Made by a program: the position numbers and the translations under genes. The notes beneath the pieces were generated by a model. It was not told where the DNA came from, did not search any database, and saw only the letters and a list, made by a program, of their open reading frames with translations. A DNA stretch of 10,014 nt, from NCBI GenBank assembly GCA_030151145.1, contig JASLEL010000018.1, forward strand, positions 1 through 10,014, given 5' to 3'. Positions 1 through 6,771 of the stretch are shown here, piece by piece (position 1 is the first letter of the stretch; each line of letters begins with the position of its first letter). Origin of the DNA: Aquirhabdus sp. (GTDB lineage Bacteria > Pseudomonadota > Gammaproteobacteria > Pseudomonadales > Moraxellaceae).

Positions 1-108
1 TATTACTTTAGTTCAAACCAGTTTTTACAGGATGTGGCGGACGCTCAGGTGACCTTAAGCACCTCGACGCTCTCCGCATCGCCGACCCTGCTGTCAGGAG
101 CACCCTAA
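1..108 (+). CDS. C-terminal fragment of an unidentified upstream gene
   Basis: Frame 1 is open from the window edge to a TAA at 106-108, and it is the only plus-strand frame without an early stop. It gives 35 residues, beginning YYFSSNQF and ending in a Ser/Thr/Leu/Ala-rich tail (LLSGAP). The TAA shares its last base with the ATG of the next gene (TAATG), an arrangement typical of translationally coupled operon partners. That supports a real gene in the same operon as the glycosyltransferase that follows. The fragment carries no motif I recognise, so no function is assigned. Chance openness over 35 codons is possible, so confidence is moderate. Confidence 0.5.
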   Translation, partial: YYFSSNQFLQDVADAQVTLSTSTLSASPTLLSGAP

Positions 109-1163
109 TGTCCCGTGCACACCCTTTGGTTTCTTGCGTCATTCCAGCCTATAACGAGGCAGAGAATCTGCCGCTGTTTATTCCTGCGCTCGCGGACCAT
201 CTGACGTCACTGGGCGCACAGTTTGAACTGATCGTGGTCGATGATGGCAGCCGGGACAATACGCTGGCGGTCATCCAGCCGCTGCTTGCCCGCTATCCAC
301 TCAAAGTCTTTACCCTGTCGCGCAACTTCGGCAAAGAAGCCGCCATCAGCGCGGGTCTGGATCAGGTCAAGGGCGATGTCGCGCTCTTGATCGACTCGGA
401 TTTTCAGCATCCGATCAATGCCATCGGCACCATGCTCGACCTGTGGAAAAGCGGCTATGACATGATCTACGGCATCCGTGACCGTCAGACGGAGGGCGCA
501 CTCAAGCAATGGATGACACGGCAATTCTACTGGCTGATGAATAAAAGCGCGTCGATTGATATACCCGCCGATGCCGGTGATTTTCGCCTCATGGACCGGC
601 AGGTCGTCACAGCCCTGCAGAATCTGCCCGAACGCACCCTGTATATGAAGGGCCTGTATGCCTGGGTCGGCTTCCGCAGCATCGGCATTCAGTTCACCGA
701 AGCACCGCGCCTGAAGGGCGAGACAAACTTCAACTTCCAGCGCCTCACCAGTCTGGCATTGACCGGTCTGACCGCCTTCTCCGACCTGCCTTTACGCATT
801 AGCGTGATTCTGGGCGCGCTGATCGCGTTTTTTGCGCTGGCCTACGGGATCTATATCACAGGCGAGACTCTGGTCTATGGTGTCGAATTGCGCGGCTGGG
901 CGACACTGGCTGCCGGGATGATGCTTTTAGGCGGGATTCAGCTGCTCTTTATCGGGGTGCTGGGTGAATACATCGCCCGTATCTATAGTGAAACCAAAGG
1001 ACGGCCGCGCTATATCATCGCGCACCAGTACGACAAGGATCACGTCGGCGAATTACTCGCCCCGGTGGTCAATCACCCTCCCGTACGCGTCCCGCTCACC
1101 ACAGCAGAATCCGTGTCAGCACCTGCCGCAACACCGGCATCGGACGAGCACCCTCATGGTTGA
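108..1163 (+). CDS. GtrB/ArnC-type polyprenyl-phosphate glycosyltransferase (GT2)
   Basis: This 351-residue protein should transfer a sugar from a nucleotide donor to undecaprenyl phosphate on the cytoplasmic face of the inner membrane. Visible GT2 features are VIPAYNEAENL (about 11-21), the nucleotide-binding VVDDGSRDNT (43-52), LSRNFGKEAAISAGLD (70-85), the metal-binding DSDFQHP (96-102; DADLQHP is usual in this family) and DAGDFRLMDR (155-164). Two membrane helices follow (about 230-250 and 264-285), as in GtrB, ArnC and DPM1-like enzymes. A roughly 45-residue Ala/Pro/Val-rich tail follows the usual family end. The ATG at 108 is supported by AGGAG at 96-100, seven bases upstream. The gene overlaps the end of the preceding frame by one base and the GtrA-like gene by eight bases, so coupled translation is likely. 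The sugar cannot be told from sequence; glucose, galactosamine, aminoarabinose or another are all possible. Confidence 0.9.
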   Translation: MSRAHPLVSCVIPAYNEAENLPLFIPALADHLTSLGAQFELIVVDDGSRDNTLAVIQPLLARYPLKVFTLSRNFGKEAAISAGLDQVKGDVALLIDSDFQHPINAIGTMLDLWKSGYDMIYGIRDRQTEGALKQWMTRQFYWLMNKSASIDIPADAGDFRLMDRQVVTALQNLPERTLYMKGLYAWVGFRSIGIQFTEAPRLKGETNFNFQRLTSLALTGLTAFSDLPLRISVILGALIAFFALAYGIYITGETLVYGVELRGWATLAAGMMLLGGIQLLFIGVLGEYIARIYSETKGRPRYIIAHQYDKDHVGELLAPVVNHPPVRVPLTTAESVSAPAATPASDEHPHG

Positions 1164-1569
1164 CCGCGACACGCTGCTGCATACCTTCTGGCAACTGGTG
1201 CGCTTTGGCATCATCGGGGTGGCTGCTGCCATCACGCACTATCTCGTTGCCTTGCTGCTGGTCAGCAAAGGCATCCTGCCGGGCTGGGCCAATCTGTTTG
1301 CCTTTATCACCGCCTTTTGGGTCAGCTACTTCGGCCATCGCTACTTCAGCTTTCAGGCCCATGACCTTGAGCACCAGCAAACCCTGCCGCGCTTCCTTTT
1401 GGTTGCCGTCATCGGTTTTGTATTCAATGAAACGCTCCTGCTGAGCATGTTGCGCTATACATCGATCAGCATGCAGATGGGGCTACCCGTCATCATTGTG
1501 CTGACTGCCGCCATGACCTTTGTGCTAAGTCGTTTTTTTGCATTTCGGCAATCGCAGGACAGCAGGTAG
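1156..1569 (+). CDS. GtrA-family membrane protein (putative polyprenyl-phosphate-sugar flippase)
   Basis: The 137-residue protein has four hydrophobic segments (about 14-36, 43-60, 77-98 and 108-128) and the short charged loops of the GtrA/DPMS-linked family. The pattern QLVRFGIIGVAAAITHYLVA near the N-terminus and FxHRYFSF after the second helix are typical. GtrA proteins are thought to flip undecaprenyl-phosphate-linked sugars across the inner membrane, or to assist that step. The frame is open further upstream to 964, but that extension lies inside the glycosyltransferase gene and reads as non-biological sequence. The ATG at 1156 gives the normal family length and an eight-base overlap (ATGGTTGA) with the upstream gene. 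No strong ribosome binding site is seen before it, consistent with coupling. The partner is almost certainly the overlapping GtrB-like enzyme. Confidence 0.88.
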   Translation: MVDRDTLLHTFWQLVRFGIIGVAAAITHYLVALLLVSKGILPGWANLFAFITAFWVSYFGHRYFSFQAHDLEHQQTLPRFLLVAVIGFVFNETLLLSMLRYTSISMQMGLPVIIVLTAAMTFVLSRFFAFRQSQDSR

Positions 1570-1614
1570 ACACCGAAACGAGCACCAGACATGCTATCTT
1601 TTAAACGCTAGACT

Positions 1615-1637
1615 TATAAAGAAAAGGGCTCAGCCCT
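1615..1637 (+). promoter_or_regulatory. Weak promoter candidate and small hairpin before the ArnT-like gene
   Basis: TATAAA at 1615-1620 matches the -10 consensus at five of six positions, but no convincing -35 hexamer lies 16-18 bases upstream. Just after it, AGGGC (1625-1629) and GCCCT (1633-1637) can form a five-base-pair hairpin with a three-base loop; no T tract follows, so it is not an intrinsic terminator. The ArnT-like gene may have its own weak promoter here or be read through from gtrA. Confidence 0.22.
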
Positions 1638-1711
1638 ACTAATACGCCGTAACCCAGTTGATGCTACTAACACGACGTTGCTCACACGACGTTTTTTTGC
1701 CGGAATTATTT

Positions 1712-3394
1712 ATGTTTGCCATCCGCTCTAATCGCCTGTTCTTTCTGCTGATCGCGCTCTGGCTGGGTATTGCCGCCAGTATCCGACCGTTGAGCATCCC
1801 GGACGAGGGGCGCTATGCGGACATCACCCGCTGGATGGTCGAGAGCGGCGACTGGCTGACGCCACGCATCGATAGCATTCCGTTCTTTCACAAACCACCG
1901 CTCCTGCACTGGATTGGTGGCGGGTTGATGGAGGTTTTCGGCATTCATATCTGGGCCATACGTCTAGCACCCGTGATTGCAGCCATGGTCATGCTGCTGG
2001 GTATCTTCTGGTTTGTCTCCCGTCACAGTCGAGCGCCCAACCAGCAAACGCTGGCGCGCAGCAGTGTGCTGGTGATGGCCTCCAGTCTGCTGTTCTACGG
2101 CAGCAGTCAGTATATTAACCATGACCTGATGGTGGCCGCCTGGATCTCGCTCACCGTATTTGCGATTGCCGACTTCACCTTGACCGGCGACAAACGCAGT
2201 CGCTATCTGGGTTATTTTGCCGCCGCCTGCGCCCTGCTCTCCAAAGGCCTGATCGGGGTGTTGATTCCGGGTATGATTCTCTTGCCATGGCTGATCGTCG
2301 CCGGTCACTGGCGCAAGATTCCGGCCATTCTGCATCCGTTCGGGATCATTCTCTTTGTCGCGCTGATTACGCCGTGGCTGTATCTGGTCGATCAGAAATA
2401 CCCCGGCTTTGCCCATTATTTCTTTATCGAGCAGCAGTTTGACCGCTTCTCGTCAGGACAATTCAACAACAAACAGCCTTGGCCGTTTTATCTGGTCTGC
2501 CTGCTGGTCAGCTTCCTGCCGTGGCTGCTATCGGTCGGCAAGAACTACCGCTGGACATCCGCCAGTCAACTGCTCAATCCAACCATTTTTCCGCTTTTGA
2601 CTTGGTGGGCGATCTCGGTCACGCTGTTCTTCTCGATCCCACCGTCCAAGCTGGCAGGCTATATCCTGCCAGCGACCCCGCCACTGGCGATTTACCTCGC
2701 CTGTGTGCTGCAGGCGCTGCTGCCGACACGTAGCACAGGGGTGCGCCTGATGCGTGACTATGCCAGTGTGGCATTTGTCGCGTTGATTGCACTGACTAGC
2801 CTTGCGCTGCCGTTCATCCCGCGTGCTGCTGCCGAGCTCAGCGCAGAGGAGAGCCGTGAATTGATCGTGCTGGCCGTCGTCCTGCTGGTGGCGCTGGCGG
2901 TGATCGTCGTGCTGTATCGCCGTGCCCGCATCACACCTTTTCAGGTCACTTTGATGTCTGCCATCTTGCTCTGTACCAGCGTCAGCTTTTTGGTCAAATG
3001 GCTGGATCACAAGAGCAATGCCGACCAGATGGCCTTCGCACAGGACCTCACCCCGGATATGTCGCTGGTGTTCTACCACAACTATTATTACGACATCCCG
3101 TTCATGCTGAATCGCAAGCAGCCGATTTACTGGGTCGAGGACTGGGCGACGGTGCAGGGTGACAACGGTGCCGCCCAGATCAAGGATGGCCTGCGCTTTG
3201 AACCCGATAAGAAATACCTGCTCTGGAACGATCAGGATCTGGATCAGCACATCGCAGCACACGAGTCCCTGATGATTCTGGTGCCAAGCAAACTCTCCAT
3301 CCCGGCACTGGCAGCACAAGTGCCTGTGCGCGTGGAGAAGAACTTCAAGGTCTATATCGTGAGTAAAGCAACGGTCGCCCCTGCAGCACCCTGA
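1712..3394 (+). CDS. ArnT/PMT-family membrane glycosyltransferase (GT39/GT83-like)
   Basis: This GT-C fold protein should take a sugar from an undecaprenyl-phosphate carrier and attach it to an acceptor on the periplasmic side. The first periplasmic loop carries PDEGRYA (30-36) and FHKPP (59-63), matching the PDETRYA and FEKP signatures of ArnT, with Asp31 and Glu32 as likely catalytic or metal-site residues. Further family marks are SKGLIG, a TPWLY segment, and HYFFIEQQFDRF followed by QPWPFY. About ten to twelve hydrophobic helices precede a soluble C-terminal domain of roughly 140 residues. The ATG at 1712 (560 residues) is preferred: GGAA sits six bases upstream and the first helix follows directly. 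Starting at TTG 1658 would add 18 polar residues. The genes before it suggest an operon that makes and uses a prenyl-linked sugar. ArnT proper adds aminoarabinose to lipid A, but no other arn gene is visible, so sugar and acceptor remain unknown. Confidence 0.85.
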   Translation: MFAIRSNRLFFLLIALWLGIAASIRPLSIPDEGRYADITRWMVESGDWLTPRIDSIPFFHKPPLLHWIGGGLMEVFGIHIWAIRLAPVIAAMVMLLGIFWFVSRHSRAPNQQTLARSSVLVMASSLLFYGSSQYINHDLMVAAWISLTVFAIADFTLTGDKRSRYLGYFAAACALLSKGLIGVLIPGMILLPWLIVAGHWRKIPAILHPFGIILFVALITPWLYLVDQKYPGFAHYFFIEQQFDRFSSGQFNNKQPWPFYLVCLLVSFLPWLLSVGKNYRWTSASQLLNPTIFPLLTWWAISVTLFFSIPPSKLAGYILPATPPLAIYLACVLQALLPTRSTGVRLMRDYASVAFVALIALTSLALPFIPRAAAELSAEESRELIVLAVVLLVALAVIVVLYRRARITPFQVTLMSAILLCTSVSFLVKWLDHKSNADQMAFAQDLTPDMSLVFYHNYYYDIPFMLNRKQPIYWVEDWATVQGDNGAAQIKDGLRFEPDKKYLLWNDQDLDQHIAAHESLMILVPSKLSIPALAAQVPVRVEKNFKVYIVSKATVAPAAP

Positions 3395-4660
3395 TCAATC
3401 CACCGCAGCGATGGCCGCAAGGGAAATCTCCTGTAGCGGCCCGCATTTGACGCCGGAGATCGTGGCAGCCATCTGCCGCCGTAGCCAAGGCAGATAGGCC
3501 ATCCAGCGGAAGGACAGATTGCGCATCTGTGCTAGCCCTGAGATGTCCGACTGATAAAAAGGCGTGAGCAAACGACTCATAAACTGATAAAAACGAATCG
3601 ACGGCAGCCGGAGCTGATGATAGGTCTGCCAAAAAGATGCCATATCCGCCATACGACTCGCCCGACCAATCGCCCAGGCATCCAACAGGGCCATATTAGC
3701 CCCCTGCCCTAATTGCGGGCTCATGGCATGCGCCGCATCCCCGATCACCCCCACCCGTCCACTGCCAAAGCGGCTCATCACTACATCCCGGTAGCGTGCC
3801 GCCAAGAACTGCTCCGGGCGCAGACCACTCTCACACACCCAGCGCCCAGCGCGAGGCCAGATCTGCATGACCTCATCCTGCCATGCCTGAAATGCGCTAT
3901 CCGGTGATGACAACCATGACTCCAGCCGCTCCGCAGGCAAACTCCAAAAAATACTGGTCAGTCGTGGTGCATCGAGTGATCCCGATGCATAGCCGGTGGG
4001 CAAGAGCCCCATCATGCGTGACGTCCCATGGTAAAACTGGTGCAGTACTCGGTAATCCAGATCCGTCACCTCAGGCACGATGGCCCAGGCAGCCCCCCAT
4101 GGATAGGCCTGATCAAGCCGCGTCCAGGCTTGCGGACGAAGGCTGCTGCGAGCCCCATTGGCGATCAGCACCAGATCAAAGCGCCGTGTACTCGGCTGCG
4201 CATGCACGCGCATCTCCACCTGCACCTGATCGCCGTGATCAACGACGGCAGACACCTCGGCACCATAGACCACCTCAGCCTGATGGCGGGTCACGGCAGC
4301 CATCAGTACATCACACAGCGCCGCCCGATGCATGCCGAGGCCGACACGATCTGGCGCGGCTTCGGTATAGCGGCTATTGATCAGCAGATCATCGCGCATG
4401 CCACCGCCTGCCCGTGGCTGACTCTTTAGCCAGCCCTGCAGCACATCTATCGGTGCGCCCAGCGCCTGCGCATGCGGCAGGACCCCCAAATGCTGAAACA
4501 CAGCCATGCCGGACGGTTGGATCAGCAAGCCCGCACCGACGGGCGTCAATGCCGGGGCCTTCTCAAGCACCGTCACCTGATGCCCCTGTCGCGCCAGTAT
4601 CGCCGCCGTCGCAAGTCCCGCCGTCCCTGCACCGATCACACCGACCTCAAGTGATTTCAT
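3395..4660 (-). CDS. FAD-dependent monooxygenase (group A, PHBH/UbiH-like)
   Basis: The 421-residue protein is a class A flavoprotein monooxygenase, which uses NAD(P)H, FAD and oxygen to hydroxylate a mostly aromatic substrate. The N-terminus holds the dinucleotide-binding GAGTAG (10-15), ending at the ribose-binding Glu33 of TVLEK. QPSGMAVFQHLG (48-59) is typical of the family. The GD motif is GDAAHAMSPQLGQGAN (307-322), with Asp308 facing the FAD ribityl chain. At the position of the DG motif the sequence reads ANGARSSLR (167-175), with Asn168 where Asp is usual. The C-terminal segment (LTPFYQSD, then a tryptophan/arginine-rich tail) is common in hydroxylases of this group. The ATG at 4660 has AGGA seven bases upstream; an in-frame TTG at 4684 lacks such support. 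Its stop codon abuts the stop of the convergent ArnT-like gene. The substrate is not predictable; it is not obviously UbiH, UbiF or UbiI. Confidence 0.87.
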   Translation of the reverse strand: MKSLEVGVIGAGTAGLATAAILARQGHQVTVLEKAPALTPVGAGLLIQPSGMAVFQHLGVLPHAQALGAPIDVLQGWLKSQPRAGGGMRDDLLINSRYTEAAPDRVGLGMHRAALCDVLMAAVTRHQAEVVYGAEVSAVVDHGDQVQVEMRVHAQPSTRRFDLVLIANGARSSLRPQAWTRLDQAYPWGAAWAIVPEVTDLDYRVLHQFYHGTSRMMGLLPTGYASGSLDAPRLTSIFWSLPAERLESWLSSPDSAFQAWQDEVMQIWPRAGRWVCESGLRPEQFLAARYRDVVMSRFGSGRVGVIGDAAHAMSPQLGQGANMALLDAWAIGRASRMADMASFWQTYHQLRLPSIRFYQFMSRLLTPFYQSDISGLAQMRNLSFRWMAYLPWLRRQMAATISGVKCGPLQEISLAAIAAVD

Positions 4661-4730
4661 TGCACCATCCTGATCCACTATCAAAAATCTTATGCCCTAA
4701 AAGCCATGCAAACTCAGCCACCTGTCGCCG

Positions 4731-4736
4731 ATTATA
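4731..4736 (-). promoter_or_regulatory. -10 box candidate for the monooxygenase gene
   Basis: On the minus strand this is a perfect TATAAT, 71-76 bases upstream of the monooxygenase ATG, giving a leader of roughly 64 bases. A TG dinucleotide lies two bases upstream, one base off the extended -10 arrangement. The -35 region is poor (TCGTGG or GTGGCA depending on spacing), so expression may be weak or need an activator. It lies between the porin terminator and the monooxygenase start, where a promoter is needed if the gene is transcribed alone. Confidence 0.45.
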
Positions 4737-4794
4737 GACATAAAGACAGCAATGCCACGATGTACACTGAAGCGCCTACAAAAAAATCATGCAT

Positions 4795-4824
4795 AAAAAA
4801 AGCCATGGCAGATGCCATGGCTTT
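4795..4824 (-). terminator. Rho-independent terminator of the outer-membrane protein gene
   Basis: Read on the minus strand, a 12-base-pair perfect stem (AAAGCCATGGCA pairing with TGCCATGGCTTT, with two unpaired bases) is followed by a run of seven T's. On the plus strand only three T's follow the stem, so it acts mainly on minus-strand transcription. It lies about 50 bases beyond the stop codon of the beta-barrel gene and isolates it from the monooxygenase gene downstream on the same strand. Confidence 0.9.
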
Positions 4825-4876
4825 GATCAATCAGGCCTGCGTCCGGCATCAGATCCAGACGCAAGCTGTCATACAA

Positions 4877-6127
4877 TCAGAACAGGATACCGGTTTCCAG
4901 CATACCGGTGACTTGACCGTCCTTGTTGCCAAACTTGCCGAAGCCCAGACCAGCGGTCTTGTCGCTTAAGGTCACGTACGACGCTTCACCACGTACGAAG
5001 AAGATTTTGTACTGGTAAGTCGGGGTAAAGGTGAACGACCAGGCCTTACTGCCGTTACCATAGCCCAGCAGGTTGATATCGCTGGCGTTGTTCTTGTCAC
5101 CCGAGGAAGCGATGTATTCAACACGGACTGGCAGGCTGATGTTGTCATTGACCTTGTAGCTGGCCAACAATGCACCACCGATGGTGTCAGCGGAGTTGGT
5201 CGTTGCGCCTGTGCCGTTAATATCACCCTTCAGAGACGGTACATAGGTGTACTGCAGGTAGGGTTGGAAAGTCCATGGGCCTGAGGTATGGGTATAAATC
5301 AGGTTATAGATCTGACCGTTATTCTGGAAGACTGGCGTAGTCGTGGCAGTTTGTGCACGCGGTTTATCATCCTGTGCGACGTTGCCGCCAGCCACGAACG
5401 AGAAGATATTCGAGCTATCTGCGGTATACGTTGCCGACAGGCTGGCCCAGTCATATTTCTTGGAGTAGAAACCGTCAGTCAATGCCACAGACAGAGCCAG
5501 AGGACCTGTCGTGTAATTGGCCTGAATACCACGAGCCACGGCGTTTTCCTGACCCCAGAGCAGACCACGCTGGATATTCATGTTCTCGTAGGAAAAGGTG
5601 TATTCTGCACCGATCAGTGTCGGCAGTTTACCGACCTGTACCGAGAAGCTGTCGCTCGGCGCAAGTTTGATAAAGCCTTGTGGGAAGTTGCCGAACAGTG
5701 GTCCTACGGTTTTATCCGCTTTCACATAAGGCAGGCCCAGTGCTGGGATTGAATAGCTACCAAACTGACCGGAGAACTGGACCAGACCATCAATCTTGTT
5801 GATGAAGACTTGTGCATTGTCTACGTCGGTTTGTGATTTAGGCACGCCGGACCAAGGATTGCCCTGTACTTGAGCAACCGCAGTCGCAGCGCCACCGATA
5901 TAGATCGTGCCGGCTGGGCCCATATCAACACTGAAAGGCTTGGCGTTAGCAGTCAGTGCGCCACCCATGCTTGGGAAAGACGGTGCTGGCGCTGGTGCCG
6001 GTGCGGCGGCAGGTGCTGCTGCTGGCGCTGGTGCATCATCCGCATGGGCAACCGCGCTCAGACCCCCAACCATCAAAGACGAAACCAGTGCTTTCAGCGC
6101 AAAAGATTTCATGTGTGCAAATTTCAT
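4877..6127 (-). CDS. Outer-membrane beta-barrel protein, putative porin (BBP2/OmpL-like)
   Basis: The 416-residue precursor begins with a signal peptide (Lys-containing n-region, hydrophobic core about 10-25, likely cleavage after Ala-His-Ala at 27-29). A linker of Ala-Pro repeats (about 32-48) follows, then a long region of alternating polar and hydrophobic strands rich in Tyr, Gly, Thr and Asn. It ends in Phe416, the usual C-terminal signature for recognition by the BAM complex. The segment around ENMNIQRGLLWGQ (about 180-195) resembles the putative beta-barrel porin-2 group, an assignment I hold less firmly. The ATG at 6127 has GGGGAG eight bases upstream; a second in-frame ATG at 6112 lacks one. 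A strong terminator follows and a promoter candidate precedes, so it is probably a single-gene unit. It may be an abundant general porin; its substrate is unknown. The Ala-Pro linker could span the periplasm or reach the cell wall, which is inference. Confidence 0.82.
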   Translation of the reverse strand: MKFAHMKSFALKALVSSLMVGGLSAVAHADDAPAPAAAPAAAPAPAPAPSFPSMGGALTANAKPFSVDMGPAGTIYIGGAATAVAQVQGNPWSGVPKSQTDVDNAQVFINKIDGLVQFSGQFGSYSIPALGLPYVKADKTVGPLFGNFPQGFIKLAPSDSFSVQVGKLPTLIGAEYTFSYENMNIQRGLLWGQENAVARGIQANYTTGPLALSVALTDGFYSKKYDWASLSATYTADSSNIFSFVAGGNVAQDDKPRAQTATTTPVFQNNGQIYNLIYTHTSGPWTFQPYLQYTYVPSLKGDINGTGATTNSADTIGGALLASYKVNDNISLPVRVEYIASSGDKNNASDINLLGYGNGSKAWSFTFTPTYQYKIFFVRGEASYVTLSDKTAGLGFGKFGNKDGQVTGMLETGILF

Positions 6128-6249
6128 AGGTAAAGCTCCCCAAGATCAACGGAACATCGTTTATAGATATATCACCAGATTGTCTGGACACGTACATCTA
6201 CATCTGCGCGTGCCAATCGCTCTGCGACTTTTCATGACAGTCGGGATTA

Positions 6250-6278
6250 TTAATACAAATGTCATGCCAAATTCACAA
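6250..6278 (-). promoter_or_regulatory. Sigma-70-type promoter candidate for the porin gene
   Basis: On the minus strand, TTGTGA (6273-6278) and TATTAA (6250-6255) are separated by exactly 17 bases. Each hexamer matches the sigma-70 consensus at four of six positions. Transcription would begin near 6243 and give a leader of about 115 bases before the porin ATG. A second, weaker -10-like TATAAA lies closer to the gene, around 6160. Confidence 0.42.
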
Positions 6279-6504
6279 AAGTACGACACCCTGCGTGCAC
6301 AACAGCATAAAGACTCCACCCCGTCTGCGGCATAAAGAACCTATAAAAATAAAGGCCCAGCCTATAAAATTTGCGGTTGGATAAGCCTGATTTACCACAG
6401 ATGCGGCACATTCATCGGTCACCCATGCCAGATTCTGGACCAACAGCGAACCAGTCTCAGCTTCGCATTCCCATCCTTAACTGCACTCCAAACGCTCACA
6501 AAAC

Positions 6505-6591
6505 GCACCACAATGGTGCTAATTTATTTCAAAGCCCGCCCCACTCAGTTTGCGCACCATTGAATACATAAAACATGATCCACAATGGTGC
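6505..6591. repeat. Three copies of a 9-base motif (CAATGGTGC), candidate operator cluster
   Basis: CAATGGTGC occurs at 6511-6519 and 6583-6591 on the plus strand, and its exact complement GCACCATTG at 6554-6562. The first copy is part of a 15-base dyad, GCACCA-CAA-TGGTGC (6505-6519). The last copy keeps the core CCA-CAA-TGG with a degenerate outer half (GATCCA). The two plus-strand copies are flanked by TAATTT and AAATTA respectively, which are complementary. The cluster ends about 43 bases upstream of a TATGAT hexamer. It fits binding sites of a dimeric regulator, or RNA segments that could pair in two exclusive ways. I cannot name the regulator. Confidence 0.55.
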
Positions 6592-6633
6592 AAAATTAGC
6601 CAACACCTTCCCCGCACAACCGACAAACTCCGC

Positions 6634-6639
6634 TATGAT
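6634..6639 (+). promoter_or_regulatory. -10 box candidate for the DUF2788 gene
   Basis: TATGAT matches TATAAT at five of six positions and lies 133 bases before the DUF2788 ATG. No acceptable -35 hexamer is present at 16-18 bases. The CAATGGTGC cluster just upstream, whose nearest copy would be centred near -59, could hold an activator that makes up for it. That link is inference. Confidence 0.3.
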
Positions 6640-6771
6640 GAAGACCATCCCGATGGACAAGCCTTGCACGCAGATTGCATGATCCCCGCTGCACCAAAGC
6701 CGCCTCATCACGGCCATCCTGACGATTTCAGACCAGTGCTGGCCGATACAGCCCAAGGAGAGAACGAAGCC

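Larger units (their letters stand above)
6128..6771. other. Gene-free regulatory region between the porin and DUF2788 genes
   Basis: This 644-base stretch separates two divergently transcribed genes and holds no frame I would call a gene; the open frames here have no recognisable composition or good start signal. It contains the porin leader and promoter candidate, a small dyad CCAGA-TTG-TCTGG at 6175-6187, an A/T-rich patch near 6335-6370, three copies of CAATGGTGC (6505-6591), a -10 candidate TATGAT at 6634-6639 and the ribosome binding site of the DUF2788 gene. No tRNA or known small-RNA fold was recognised. Confidence 0.7.

Noticed and set aside
1670..1693. Direct repeat ACACGACGTT (1670-1679 and 1684-1693) before the ArnT-like gene
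   Set aside because: Real but short, and close to the start codon; no promoter relation or known operator match, so not listed as a functional site.
2528..3319. 263-residue open frame on the minus strand inside the ArnT-like gene
   Set aside because: It is rich in Gln, His, Asp and Arg with no domain pattern and lies fully antisense to a gene with clear family motifs; a composition shadow.
3883..4429. Overlapping plus-strand frames of 133 and 165 residues opposite the monooxygenase gene
   Set aside because: Antisense to a well-supported FAD monooxygenase; Pro/His/Arg-rich shadow translations.
6347..6370. AGGC-CCA-GCCT with flanking A/T as a minus-strand terminator
   Set aside because: Only four pairs, and no supported minus-strand gene lies upstream of it to need a terminator.
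6371..6571. 66-residue plus-strand frame in the porin-DUF2788 spacer
   Set aside because: No good ribosome binding site, composition heavy in Pro, His and Asn, and it runs through the CAATGGTGC elements; I see no support for a protein.
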